From: Pseudomonadota bacterium
GTDB taxonomy: Bacteria; Pseudomonadota; Gammaproteobacteria; Burkholderiales; Burkholderiaceae_C
DNA length: 36,648 bases
Assembly: GCA_018240325.1 (NCBI GenBank)
Contig: JAFEFZ010000059.1
Coordinates: forward strand, 1-36,648
Reading direction: 5' to 3'
Positions 16,231-28,628 of the stretch are shown in pieces; the first letter of the stretch is position 1; each line of letters begins with the position of its first letter. The translations under genes and the position numbers were made by a program. Under the pieces are notes generated by a model that ran no database searches, was not told where the DNA came from, and was given only the letters and a program-made list of their open reading frames with translations.

Positions 16231-17976
16231 ATGGCCAGGGTATTGCGTCTGCCGGCGTGGCCGGTCGTGCTGGGGTGCGCGCTGTTGGCGCTCGCCGGGT
16301 TGATGGCGCCGGCAGCGGCACAGGATGCGCGCGCGACGGCGCCGCAGCAGGCCCCGGCGCCGGCACAGCAGGCTGCGGCCTCGGTGACGCCGTCGCTGGC
16401 CGCCTTGGCAGCGCAGCCGGGCGCCACGGTGGCGCCGGCCCCCGCGCGGATCGAGGTCATGAACCGCGACGTCATCACGCTGCGCGCCAGCTTGTTCGGC
16501 ATCGCGCCGGCGGCGCGTGCCGCCGAAGGCGAGGCGCGCATCGACAGGGCGCTGCGCCGCGGCGGCACGCTGGCGGTGCAGACGATCGAGGTCGCCGAAG
16601 GCGTGCTGGTGCGCATCGACGGCACGCTGATGTTCGCGGTCATTCCCGACGACACCGAGGAGCGCACGCCGGCCGCCGCGCGCGCCGCCGCTGCGCAGGC
16701 CGCGCAGGTGCTGCAGCGGGCGATCGACGAATCGCGCGAGGCGCGCGACCTGCGCTCGCTGCTGATCTCGAGCGCGGTGGCGCTGGGGGCGGGCGCGGTG
16801 ATGCTGCTGCTGCTGTGGCTGTTGCGCCGGGCGCGCCGGCGCATCGAGGCCTGGATGACGGGCAAGACGCTGGCGCATGCCGACCGGCTGCGCGTCGGCG
16901 GCGTGGACATCGTGCAGCGCGAGGGCCTGCTGCGATTCGAGCATTGGCTGCTGATGCTGCTGCACTGGTCGCTCGCGCTGCTGCTGGTCTACAAGTGGCT
17001 GAGCACCTCGCTGGCGCAGTTCCCCTACACCCGCCCGTGGGGCGAACAGCTCAACGGTTTCCTGTTCGGCATGCTGGGCCGCTTCGCGCTGGCGATCGCG
17101 CGCGCGATCCCCGACCTGCTGGCCGCGGCGCTGATCTTCTGGCTGGCGTGGCTGCTGACGAGCGTGTTGCGCGGCTTCTTCGGCAAGGTCGCCGCCGGCC
17201 AGGTCAAACTGAGCTGGCTGGGCGCCGACGTGGCGCTGATCACCGCCAAGCTGTGCATCGGCACGGTGTGGCTGTTCGCGCTGGTCATGGCCTATCCGTA
17301 CCTGCCGGGCTCCGGCACCGAGGCCTTCAGGGGCCTGTCGGTGCTGGTGGGCCTGATGCTGTCGCTGGGCGCGTCGAACCTCGTCGGCCAACTGGCCAGC
17401 GGGCTGATCCTGACCTACACCCGTGCCTTCCGCGAAGGCGAGTACGTGCGCATCGGCGACAGCGAAGGCACCGTGACGAACCTGGGCGCCTTCACCACCC
17501 GCATCCGCACCGGCATGGGCCAGGAGCTGACGATCTCGAACTCGCAGGTGCTGGGCGCGGTGACGGGCAACTACTCGCGCACCGTCAAGGGCCGGGGCTT
17601 CATCGTCGACACCACCGTGACCATCGGCTACGACACGCCGTGGCGCCAGGTGAACGTGATGCTGGCCGAGGCGGCGCGGCGCACGCCGGGCGTGCTGATG
17701 GACCCGGCGCCGCTGGTGTTCCAGGTGAAGCTGTCGGACTTCTATCCGGAGTACCGGCTGGTGTGCCAGGCCGTCCCCGAGCAGCCGCTGCCGCGCGCCG
17801 AGGTCATGAGCCAGCTGCACGCCAACGTGCAGGACGTGTTCAACGAGCAAGGGGTGCAGATCATGTCGCCGCACTACCTGAGCGACCCGTCGCACGCCAA
17901 GATCGTGCTGCCGGAGCACTGGTACGACGGCATTCCGAAGCAGGCCCCTGCGCAAGCGCCGCCCAAGGGCGGCTGA
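16231..17976 (+). CDS. MscS-family mechanosensitive ion channel
   Basis: A 581-aa inner-membrane channel. A signal peptide (1-31, ending PAAAQ) precedes a periplasmic Ala/Pro-rich domain (about 32-170). Transmembrane helices follow at about 175-200, 233-253, 280-310, 330-350 and 360-390. The MscS pore and beta domain are clear: LSLGASNLVGQLASGLILTY, then REGEYVRIGDSEGTVTNLGA and LTISNSQVLG. The ending is a C-terminal alpha/beta domain and a short Pro/Ala tail. ATG 16231 has GAGGA upstream. It releases solutes on hypo-osmotic shock. It is longer than E. coli MscS (286 aa) and closer to the YbdG/YnaI size class. A 7-bp hairpin follows the stop. Confidence 0.88.
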   Translation: MARVLRLPAWPVVLGCALLALAGLMAPAAAQDARATAPQQAPAPAQQAAASVTPSLAALAAQPGATVAPAPARIEVMNRDVITLRASLFGIAPAARAAEGEARIDRALRRGGTLAVQTIEVAEGVLVRIDGTLMFAVIPDDTEERTPAAARAAAAQAAQVLQRAIDESREARDLRSLLISSAVALGAGAVMLLLLWLLRRARRRIEAWMTGKTLAHADRLRVGGVDIVQREGLLRFEHWLLMLLHWSLALLLVYKWLSTSLAQFPYTRPWGEQLNGFLFGMLGRFALAIARAIPDLLAAALIFWLAWLLTSVLRGFFGKVAAGQVKLSWLGADVALITAKLCIGTVWLFALVMAYPYLPGSGTEAFRGLSVLVGLMLSLGASNLVGQLASGLILTYTRAFREGEYVRIGDSEGTVTNLGAFTTRIRTGMGQELTISNSQVLGAVTGNYSRTVKGRGFIVDTTVTIGYDTPWRQVNVMLAEAARRTPGVLMDPAPLVFQVKLSDFYPEYRLVCQAVPEQPLPRAEVMSQLHANVQDVFNEQGVQIMSPHYLSDPSHAKIVLPEHWYDGIPKQAPAQAPPKGG

Positions 17977-17979
17977 GCG

Positions 17980-17997
17980 CGGCGGCTGGCGCCGCCG
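17980..17997. terminator. Hairpin between mscS-like and RidA-like genes
   Basis: A 7-bp perfect stem (17980-17986 / 17991-17997) with a 4-nt loop, 4 nt after the channel stop codon and upstream of the convergent RidA stop. Probably a shared terminator, though no T-tract is present. Confidence 0.4.
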
Positions 17998-18050
17998 GCG
18001 CCCGGCAAGACGCCGCGCTGCCCCGAGCCTGCGCGGCCGGCGCAGCGCCC

Positions 18051-18449
18051 TCAATCGGGCACGACGGCGGTGACCTCGATCTCGATCTTGGCGCGGTCCT
18101 CCATCAGCGCCGCCACCTGCACCGCGGTCATCGCCACGCCGAAGTCGCCGATCAGCTCGCGGTAGGCGGCGCCGATCTCGCGCACCTGCTCCTGGTACTC
18201 GCGCTTGTCGGTCAGGTACCAGGTCATGCGCACGATGTGTTCGGGCCTGGCGCCGGCCTCGGCCAGCACCGCGACCACGTTGGCCAGCGCCTGGCGCGCC
18301 TGGTCGGCCAGGCGGTCGCTGACGAAGCGCTCGTCCGCGTCCCAGCCGATCATGCCGGCGACGCTGACGGTCAATCCGCGCGCCGCGACGCCGTTGGCAT
18401 AGCCCTTGGGCCGGCGCCAGGCGGCGGGTTGCAGCAGTTGCTTGCTCAT
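18051..18449 (-). CDS. RidA/YjgF-family protein, atypical active site
   Basis: A 132-aa RidA-fold protein: VSVAGMIGWDADERFV near the N-terminus, LANVVAVLAEAGARPEHIVR in the middle, and KIEIEVTAVVPD at the end. The Arg that makes canonical RidA an enamine/imine hydrolase (in PxRxxVxV) is replaced here by Met in VAMTAVQVAAL, so deaminase activity is doubtful and it belongs to a non-archetypal Rid subgroup. It is the last gene of the aminobenzoyl-CoA operon, 86 nt after the ligase. A link to the amino group of the pathway intermediates is tempting but only contextual. Confidence 0.87.
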   Translation of the reverse strand: MSKQLLQPAAWRRPKGYANGVAARGLTVSVAGMIGWDADERFVSDRLADQARQALANVVAVLAEAGARPEHIVRMTWYLTDKREYQEQVREIGAAYRELIGDFGVAMTAVQVAALMEDRAKIEIEVTAVVPD

Positions 18450-18535
18450 CGGGGGCTCCGCTTCGGTTTGGTCAGAGCTGGGCGGCGAGTGCCCGCAGCC
18501 GGTTGATCGGGGGTGTGGGATTCATTCACACGCCC

Positions 18536-20155
18536 TCAGCCGCCGGCGCGCAGCTTGAAGCGCTGCAGCTTGCCGGTCTCGGTGCGCGGCAGCGACGCGC
18601 GGAACTCGACCGCGCGCGGGTACTTGTAGGGCGCGATCGTCTGCTTCACGTGCGCCTGCAGCGCCTGCACCATCGCGTCGCCGGCCGCATGGCCGCTCTT
18701 GAGCACGACGAAGGCCTTGACGATCTGGCCGCGCTCGGCGTCGGGCACGCCGATCACGCCGCACTCGGCCACCGCCGGGTGGCGCAGCAGCGCCTCCTCG
18801 ACCTCGGGGCCGCCGATGTTGTAGCCGGCCGAGACGATCAGGTCGTCGGTGCGCGACTGGAAGTGGAAGTACCCGTCGTCGTCGAGCCGGTAGGCGTCGC
18901 CGGTGTAGTTCCAGCCGTCGCGCACGTAGATCGCCTGGCGCGGATCGTCCAGGTACTTGCAGCCGGTGGGGCCCTTGACCGCGAGCGCGCCCACCTGCCC
19001 CGGCGGCAGCGGGCGGCCTTCGGCATCCATGATGCAGGCGACATAGCCCGGCACCACCTTGCCGGTGGCGCCCGCGCGGGCTTCGTGCTCGTCGGCGCTG
19101 ATGAAGATGTGCAGCAGCTCGGTCGAGCCGATGCCGTCGATGATCTCGATGCCGCTGGCCGCCTTCCACAGCGCGCGCGTGGCCGCCGGCAGCGCCTCGC
19201 CGGCCGACACGCACTTGCGCAGCCGGTTCGGCGGCAGCCGGCCGCCGGGCTGCGCCAGCGCCATCGCGCGGTACGAGGTCGGCGCGGTGAACAGCACCGT
19301 CGCGCCGGTCTTCAGCACCGCGTCGAGCAGCTCGGGCGGCGACACCCGCTCGACCAGCACCGCCGACGCGCCCACGCTCATCGGGAAGTGCAGCAGCCCG
19401 CCCAGGCCGAAGGTGAAGGCCAGCGGCGGGCTGCCGATGAACACGTCGTCGGCCTGCGCGCGCAGCACCTGCGCCGGCCAGCAGGCGCAGGCGGCCATCA
19501 CGTCGCGGTGGAAGTGCATCGTGCCCTTGGGCTTGCCGGTGGTGCCCGAGGTGAAGGCGATCAGGCACACGTCGTCGGCCGCGGTGGCGACGTTGGCGAA
19601 GCGGCCGTCGTGGCGCGCCATTGCCGCCTCGAGCCCCTCGGGGTCGTCGTTGTGGAAGCAGCGGATCTGCCGCAGCGTCGGGCAGCCGGCCGCCGCCGCG
19701 CGCAGCTCGTCGATCAGCCGCAGGTCGCACAGCGCATGGCTGATCTCGGCCTTGTCGATGATCTGCTTCAGTTCGGCCGCGCGCAGCAGCGGCATGCTGC
19801 CCACCGCGATGCCGCCCGCCTTGACCACGCCGTACCAGCAGGCCGCCATCATCGGGTTGTTGGGCGCGCGCAGCAGCACGCGGTTACCGCTCACCAGTCC
19901 CAGCTCGTGCACCAGCACCTGCGCGATGCGGTTGGCGCGGTCCTGCAGCTCGGCGTAGCTCCAGGCCGTGCCGTCGGGCGTGCGCAGGCACGCTCGCGCG
20001 CCGTGCCCTTCGGCCACATGGCGGTCGAGCAGCTCGCCGGCGCAGTTCAGCGTGTCGGGGAAGCGCAGGAACGGCTGGTCGAGCAGGATCTCGGGCAATG
20101 CCTCGGGCGGCGGCAGGCGGTCGCGGGCGAAGGTGTCGACGTGGGCGCTGGCCAT
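18536..20155 (-). CDS. 2-aminobenzoate-CoA ligase-like AMP-forming synthetase
   Basis: A 539-aa ANL-superfamily ligase. Seen: the P-loop TSGTTGKPKG (202-211), IDGIGSTELLHIF (A5-like), WNYTGDAYRLDDDGYFHF (A7) and RTDDLIVSAGYNIGGPEVEE (A8). The C-terminal catalytic Lys is Lys529 in TETGKLQR. It activates an aromatic acid to its CoA thioester via an acyl-adenylate. The partner genes, especially the 2-aminobenzoyl-CoA monooxygenase/reductase, point to anthranilate as substrate. ATG 20155 follows the acyl-CoA dehydrogenase stop by 11 nt. Confidence 0.88.
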   Translation of the reverse strand: MASAHVDTFARDRLPPPEALPEILLDQPFLRFPDTLNCAGELLDRHVAEGHGARACLRTPDGTAWSYAELQDRANRIAQVLVHELGLVSGNRVLLRAPNNPMMAACWYGVVKAGGIAVGSMPLLRAAELKQIIDKAEISHALCDLRLIDELRAAAAGCPTLRQIRCFHNDDPEGLEAAMARHDGRFANVATAADDVCLIAFTSGTTGKPKGTMHFHRDVMAACACWPAQVLRAQADDVFIGSPPLAFTFGLGGLLHFPMSVGASAVLVERVSPPELLDAVLKTGATVLFTAPTSYRAMALAQPGGRLPPNRLRKCVSAGEALPAATRALWKAASGIEIIDGIGSTELLHIFISADEHEARAGATGKVVPGYVACIMDAEGRPLPPGQVGALAVKGPTGCKYLDDPRQAIYVRDGWNYTGDAYRLDDDGYFHFQSRTDDLIVSAGYNIGGPEVEEALLRHPAVAECGVIGVPDAERGQIVKAFVVLKSGHAAGDAMVQALQAHVKQTIAPYKYPRAVEFRASLPRTETGKLQRFKLRAGG

Positions 20156-20166
20156 GGTGGGCTCCC

Positions 20167-21348
20167 TCAGGCGGGCAGGTCTTTGAGCAGCTCGCGCGCG
20201 ATGATCAGCAGCTGCACCTCGGTGGCGCCTTCGTAGATGCGCAGCGCGCGGATCTCGCGGTACAGCTTCTCCACCGCCTGGCCGCTGACCACGCCCAGGC
20301 CGCCGAAGATCTGCACCGCCGCGTCGATCACCTGCTGCGCGCCTTCGGTGGCGGCCATCTTGGCCATCGCCGCCGCGCGCGTGATGTCGCCGCCGCGGTC
20401 GCGCTGCCAGGCGGCGCGGTAGGTCAGCAGCGCGGCGCCGTCGATGGTGGCGGCCATCTGGCCGAGCCTGGCCTGGGTCAGCTGGAAGTCGGCCAGCCGC
20501 TGCTCGAACATGCGCCGCCGGGTCGCGCGCTGCAGCGCCTCGTCGAGCGCGCGCCGCGCAAAGCCCAGCGCCGCGGCCGCCACCGATGTGCGGAACACGT
20601 CGAGCGTGCGCATCGCGATCTTGAAGCCATCGCCGGCCGCGCCGATGCGCTGCGCCACCGGCACGCGGCAGCCTTCGAAGCGCAGCCGCGCCAGCGGGTG
20701 CGGCGCGATCACGTCGATGCGCTCGGCCACCGTGAAGCCCGGCGTGCCGGCGTCGACGATGTAGGCCGAGATGCCGCGCGCGCCGCGCTTCGGCGTATCC
20801 GGCCCGTGGTCGTCGCGCGCGAACACCACGTAGAAGTCGGCGATGCCGCCGTTGCTGATCCAGGTCTTGCAGCCGTCGAGCACGACGGTGTCGCCTTCGG
20901 TGCGCGCCGAGCAGGCCAGCGCCGCGACGTCGGAGCCGGCGTCGGGCTCCGACAGCGCGAACGCGGCGATCGCGTCGCCGCGCGCCACCCGGCTCAGGTA
21001 CGCGGCGCGCTGCGCGTCGCTGCCGGCCAGCGAGATCGCGCCCGAGCCCAGCCCCTGCATCGCGAACGCGAAGTCGGCCAACCCCGAGTGGCGCGCCAGC
21101 GTCTCGCGGATCAGGCACAGCGCGCGGCTGTCGATCGCCTCGCCGGCGCCGCCGTAAGCCTGGCCGGCGACCGCGTGGCGCAGCCAGCCGGCGCGGCCGA
21201 GTTCGGCCACCAGGCGGCGGCATTCGGCATCGACGTCGGCATGCGCGCCCTGCGGCACGTGCACCTGCGCCCAGGCGTCGAGCGCGCGCTGCAGCTCGGC
21301 GTGGCGCGGCTCGAAGAACGGCCATTCGAGGTAGGTGGTGTCGCTCAT
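20167..21348 (-). CDS. Acyl-CoA dehydrogenase of the aminobenzoyl-CoA operon
   Basis: A 393-aa acyl-CoA dehydrogenase with [53 protein letters not shown] and the C-terminal catalytic Glu motif IYEGATEVQ. It is a canonical short-chain-type active site, unlike the AtuD-like enzyme of this window. In the operon it probably dehydrogenates a ring-reduced or ring-opened CoA intermediate downstream of the monooxygenase/reductase. ATG 21348 is chosen because it gives the conserved N-terminus; a 121-nt gap separates it from marR. Confidence 0.88.
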   Translation of the reverse strand: MSDTTYLEWPFFEPRHAELQRALDAWAQVHVPQGAHADVDAECRRLVAELGRAGWLRHAVAGQAYGGAGEAIDSRALCLIRETLARHSGLADFAFAMQGLGSGAISLAGSDAQRAAYLSRVARGDAIAAFALSEPDAGSDVAALACSARTEGDTVVLDGCKTWISNGGIADFYVVFARDDHGPDTPKRGARGISAYIVDAGTPGFTVAERIDVIAPHPLARLRFEGCRVPVAQRIGAAGDGFKIAMRTLDVFRTSVAAAALGFARRALDEALQRATRRRMFEQRLADFQLTQARLGQMAATIDGAALLTYRAAWQRDRGGDITRAAAMAKMAATEGAQQVIDAAVQIFGGLGVVSGQAVEKLYREIRALRIYEGATEVQLLIIARELLKDLPA

Positions 21349-21469
21349 CGTCGGTCCCGCTCGTTCAATTGCGTTCGCATGCCGGCCCGGCGGCGGCCGA
21401 CCGCGCAGGCAGGGGCGCGCCCCGGGGTTGCCGGCGCGTGCTTGCGCTGCGCCCGCGCGCCGATCGCCG

Positions 21470-22005
21470 TCATGCCGCCTGGCCCTGCGGCCGGTGCCGC
21501 GCCGGCAGCTGCGTGCGCAGCCGGCCGAGCAGCCGGAACAGTTGCAGCCGCTCGTCGTCGCCGATGCCGCCGAGCAGTTCGACGACCCAGCGCTCGTGCT
21601 CCGCCGCAACCGTGTGAAAGATCTTGCGGCCTGCGGGCGTCAACGTCACGCGCCACGAGCGGCGGTCGCCGGGATCGGCGTCGCGCCGCACCCAGCCGGC
21701 CTTCTCGAGCTCGGTGGTCAGGCCGGTGACGTTGCCGCCGGTGACCATCAGGCAGCGCGACAGCGCGCTCATGCGCAGGCCCTCGGGCTGGCGCTCGAGC
21801 TGCGCCAGGTAGTCGAAGCGCGCCAGCGTCATGCCGTGGCCGGCGCGCAGCCGCCGGCGGATCTCGGTCTCGATGTCGGTGGAGCAGGCCAGCAGCCGCA
21901 GCCACAGCTTCAGCGACAGGTGGTCGTCGGGGCCGGTGCGCGCTTCCAGGCCGATGCGCTGCGCGTCGAGCGGCGGGGCGAGGTCGTGCCGGCCGGCGCG
22001 CTGCA

Positions 22006-22006
<1 letters not shown>
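21470..22006 (-). CDS. MarR-family regulator of the aminobenzoyl-CoA operon
   Basis: A 178-aa MarR-family protein with a winged helix-turn-helix: [40 protein letters not shown] (recognition helix), [20 protein letters not shown] (wing). ATG 22006 overlaps the stop of the monooxygenase/reductase gene (TGATG). MarR repressors of aromatic-CoA pathways typically bind CoA thioesters. The perfect palindrome over the operon's -35 box (24418-24432) is the obvious candidate binding site, giving autoregulated control of the whole operon. Confidence 0.88.
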
Positions 22007-24360
<2,354 letters not shown>

Positions 24361-24399
24361 GCGTGTTGCCCTTTGCCGTCGAATGCCGCGCGGCAACGC

Positions 24400-24428
24400 A
24401 GTGTCGCGGCTGAAACTTTAGTTGTCAA
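24400..24428 (-). promoter_or_regulatory. Promoter of the aminobenzoyl-CoA operon
   Basis: On the minus strand, a consensus -35 TTGACA (plus 24423-24428), a 17-nt spacer and GACACT (24400-24405). The start would fall near 24393, giving a leader of about 33 nt. Confidence 0.6.
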
Positions 24429-24432
24429 CTAA
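24418..24432. promoter_or_regulatory. MarR-type operator palindrome
   Basis: TTAGTTGTCAACTAA: perfect 7-bp arms around a central T, strikingly A/T-rich for this genome. It covers the -35 box of the aminobenzoyl-CoA operon and lies 46 nt upstream of aat on the other strand. Size and AGTT/AACT core suit a MarR dimer. Confidence 0.65.
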
Positions 24433-24477
24433 CTTCGCGATGCAGGCTGCGGCGCGCGGTCCTGGCACCATCGCGCC

Positions 24478-25245
24478 ATGTCGCAGATGCGCTGGATCGA
24501 CGACGACGAGGACTTTCCGCCGACGGCGCTGGCGCTGGGCGCCGGCAGCGACGCGCCGGGCCTGCTCGCCGCCGGCCGCCGGCTCGACCCGGTCGTGCTC
24601 GAGCGCGCCTACCGCCGCGGCATCTTCCCGTGGTTCGGCCCGGGCCAGCCGGTGCTGTGGTGGGCGCCCGACCCGCGCATGGTGCTGCCCACGGCCGAGC
24701 TGCACATCACCCACAGCTTTGCCAAGACGCTGCGCCGCTTCGCGCGCGACCCGGCCTGCGAGATCCGCATCGACCACGACTTCGGCCGGGTGATCGACGC
24801 CTGCGCGCGCACGCCGCGCTGCGGCCAGGGCGGCACCTGGATCGTGCCGGCGATGCTGCGCGCCTACCGCGCCTGGCACGCGGCCGGCGGCGCGCACAGT
24901 TTCGAGACCTGGGTCGGCGGCCAACTGGTGGGCGGGCTGTACGGCGTGGCCATCGGCCGCATGTTCTACGGCGAATCGATGTTCGCCTGGGCGAGCGACG
25001 CGTCGAAGATTGCGCTGGCCGCGCTGGTGGCCTTCTGCCGCGCGCGCGGCATCGCGCTGATCGACTGCCAGCAGAACACCGCGCACCTGGCGTCGCTGGG
25101 CGCGCGCGAAGTCGCGCGTGCCGATTTCGAGCGCCACCTGGCGAAGGCCTGCGCGCAGCCCCCGGTTGCCGATTGGACCTATGATCGATCGCTGTGGGCG
25201 CAGCTGCCGCCGCTGCGCGACCCGGCGAATCCCCGATCCGCGTGA
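24478..25245 (+). CDS. aat: Leucyl/phenylalanyl-tRNA-protein transferase
   Basis: A 255-aa Aat enzyme. Seen: [62 protein letters not shown] and [16 protein letters not shown], all family hallmarks. It transfers Leu/Phe from aminoacyl-tRNA to proteins with N-terminal Arg or Lys, making ClpS/ClpAP substrates. It overlaps bpt by GTGA, the usual aat-bpt arrangement in proteobacteria. It is divergent from the aminobenzoyl-CoA operon. ATG 24478 is chosen; ATG 24487 (Met4) would also serve. Confidence 0.95.
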   Translation: MSQMRWIDDDEDFPPTALALGAGSDAPGLLAAGRRLDPVVLERAYRRGIFPWFGPGQPVLWWAPDPRMVLPTAELHITHSFAKTLRRFARDPACEIRIDHDFGRVIDACARTPRCGQGGTWIVPAMLRAYRAWHAAGGAHSFETWVGGQLVGGLYGVAIGRMFYGESMFAWASDASKIALAALVAFCRARGIALIDCQQNTAHLASLGAREVARADFERHLAKACAQPPVADWTYDRSLWAQLPPLRDPANPRSA

Positions 25246-26000
25246 CGCATCCCAAAGAACTCCCGCTGTCGTCGCTGCAGTTCTATGCGACAGCGCCGTA
25301 TCCGTGCAGCTACCTGCCTGACCGCCAGGCGCGCTCGCAGGTGGCCACGCCCAGCCACCTGATCAACGCCGACGTGTATTCGGGCCTGGTGGCCGGCGGC
25401 TTCCGGCGCAGCGGCATGTTCACCTACCGGCCCTATTGCGACGGCTGCCGCGCGTGCGTGCCGCTGCGCGTGCCGGTGGCCGCCTTCCGCGCCAGCCGCA
25501 GCCAGCGCCGCGCGTGGCAGCAGCATGCCGGCTTGAAGGCGCGCGTGCTGCGGCTGGGCTTCATGCCCGAGCACTACCGGCTGTACCTGCGCTACCAGGC
25601 CGGGCGCCATGCCGGCGGCGGCATGGACCACGACAGCGTCGACCAGTACACCCAGTTCCTGCTGCAAAGCCGCGTCAATTCGAGGCTGGTCGAGTTCCGC
25701 GAGCCGGCCGAAGACGGCAGCCCGGGGCGGCTGGTGATGGTGTCGATCCTGGACCTGCTCAACGACGGCATCTCGGCCGTCTACACCTTCTACGAACCCG
25801 ATGCGAAGGCCAGCTACGGCACCTACAGCGTGCTGTGGCAGATCGAGCAGACGAAGCTGCTGAAGCTGCGCCACGTGTACCTGGGCTACTGGATCGAGCG
25901 CAGCGCCAAGATGGCCTACAAGGCGCAGTTCCGGCCCTACCAGGTGCTGATCGACGGGCAGTGGCGCAGCCCGCCGCCGCCCGTGCCGGCAAGCCGCTGA
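25242..26000 (+). CDS. bpt: Aspartate/glutamate leucyltransferase (Bpt; ATE-like)
   Basis: A 252-aa Bpt/arginyltransferase-like protein. Seen: [20 protein letters not shown] near the start, the Cys motif [31 protein letters not shown], and the GNAT-like C-terminal part ending [20 protein letters not shown]. It attaches Leu to N-terminal Asp/Glu, feeding the N-degron pathway. GTG 25242 overlaps the aat stop (GTGA), which decides the start. A strong hairpin follows at 26011-26032. Confidence 0.94.
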   Translation: MTHPKELPLSSLQFYATAPYPCSYLPDRQARSQVATPSHLINADVYSGLVAGGFRRSGMFTYRPYCDGCRACVPLRVPVAAFRASRSQRRAWQQHAGLKARVLRLGFMPEHYRLYLRYQAGRHAGGGMDHDSVDQYTQFLLQSRVNSRLVEFREPAEDGSPGRLVMVSILDLLNDGISAVYTFYEPDAKASYGTYSVLWQIEQTKLLKLRHVYLGYWIERSAKMAYKAQFRPYQVLIDGQWRSPPPPVPASR

Positions 26001-26010
26001 CGCGCGCAGC

Positions 26011-26048
26011 GCGCCGCGCCGCAGCGCGGCGCCCGGTGCAGCGCCGGG
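26011..26048. terminator. Double hairpin between bpt and the Nudix gene
   Basis: A perfect 8-bp stem GCGCCGCG/CGCGGCGC (26011-26018, 26025-26032, 6-nt loop), followed at once by a 5-bp CCCGG/CCGGG stem (26032-26036, 26044-26048) and TT. It lies between convergent genes and is probably a bidirectional terminator. Confidence 0.5.
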
Positions 26049-26060
26049 TTGCGCCGCCGC

Positions 26061-27400
<1,340 letters not shown>

Positions 27401-27404
<4 letters not shown>

Positions 27405-28558
27405 GCCGCGCCCGGGCCCTTCGCGGCGCCGGCTGCGTGCAGCGCGGCGATCTCGGCGGCGCTGAAGCCGGCTTCGGCCAGCAGCGCGTCGGTATGCGCG
27501 CCGACCGCCGGCGGCGGCTGCGGCGTGCGGCTGCCGCTGCGGCTGAAGCGCGGTGCCGGGCCCGGCTGCACCACGCCGTCGAGCTCGACGAAGCCGCCGC
27601 GCGCCGCCGCATGCGCATGCGCGGGCGCCTCGTCCAGGCTCAGCACCGGCGCGAAGCAGGCGTCGGTGCCTTCGAGCAGCGCGCACCACTCGGCGCGGGT
27701 CTTGCTGCGCAGTGCGGCGGCCAGCGCCGCGCGCAGCTCGGGCCACGCGCGGCGGTCGTACTGCCGCGCGACGAAACGCGCGTCCAGCCCGATGCGCTGC
27801 ACCAGCTCGGCGAAGAACTTGGGCTCGAGCGCGCCGATCGACACGTGCCGGCCGTCGGCGGTCTCGTAGGTGTCGTAGAAGGGCGCGCCGCCGTCGAGCA
27901 GGTTTTCGCCGCGCGGCTCGCCCCAGCGGCCGCCGGCATGCAGGCCGTAGAAGATCGACATCAACGACGCGGCGCCGTCGACCATCGCCGCGTCGACCAC
28001 CTGCCCCCGGCCCGACGACTGGCGCTCGTGCAGCGCGGCCAGCAGCCCCATTGCCAGGTACAGCGCGCCGCCGCCGTAGTCGCCCACCAGATTCAGCGGC
28101 GGCACCGGCTTCGCCCCGGCCGGGCCGATCGCATCGAGCGCGCCGGTCAGCGCGATGTAGTTCAGGTCGTGCCCGGCCGCCTGTGCCAGCGGCCCGGTCT
28201 GGCCGAATCCGGTCATGCGGCCGTAGACCAGCCGCGGGTTGCGCGCACGGCAGTCGCCCGGCCCGAGGCCGAGCTTCTCGGCCACGCCCGGGCGGAAGCC
28301 TTCGATCAGCACGTCGGCGCGCTCCACCAGCCGCAGCACTGCGTCGCGCCCGGCCGGGTTCTTCAGGTCCAGCGCCACCGAGCGCCGGCTGCGGCCGGTG
28401 ACCTCGAAGCGCTTGTCGATCGGCACGCCCAGGCCGCTGGGCTCGGTGCGGTCGACGCGCACCACGTCGGCGCCCATGTCGGCCAGCAGCATCGCGCACA
28501 TCGGCCCGGGGCCGATGCTCGCCAGTTCGATCACGCGCAGTCCCTGCAGCGGTCCCAT
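27401..28558 (-). CDS. Alpha-methylacyl-CoA racemase-like CoA transferase (CaiB/BaiF fold)
   Basis: A 385-aa class III CoA-transferase-fold protein of the AMACR type. Seen: [20 protein letters not shown] at the start, [18 protein letters not shown], and the racemase catalytic His130 ([13 protein letters not shown]) and Asp160 ([10 protein letters not shown]). A true CoA transferase would have its catalytic Asp elsewhere. It interconverts (R)- and (S)-2-methylacyl-CoA so that methyl-branched chains can enter beta-oxidation, which agrees with the terpene cluster at the left of the window, though they are 15 kb apart. It is coupled to the Nudix gene by GTGA. Confidence 0.88.
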
Positions 28559-28600
28559 TCGATCCGTCTCCCATGCGGCCGCGCCGGCGGCAATCAGCGG

Positions 28601-28621
28601 GCGCGGCGGGCCCCGCCGCGC
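28601..28621. terminator. GC hairpin downstream of dctP
   Basis: A 9-bp perfect stem (28601-28609 / 28613-28621) with a 3-nt loop, 8 nt beyond the dctP stop on the minus strand and before the racemase gene. It may end or attenuate the TRAP transcript; there is no T-run. Confidence 0.4.
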
Positions 28622-28628
28622 GCAGCCG

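Noticed and set aside
18536..20155. The ligase as the AtuH citronellate-CoA synthetase of the terpene cluster
   Set aside because: It sits inside the aminobenzoyl-CoA operon under its own promoter and resembles benzoate/2-aminobenzoate-CoA ligases.
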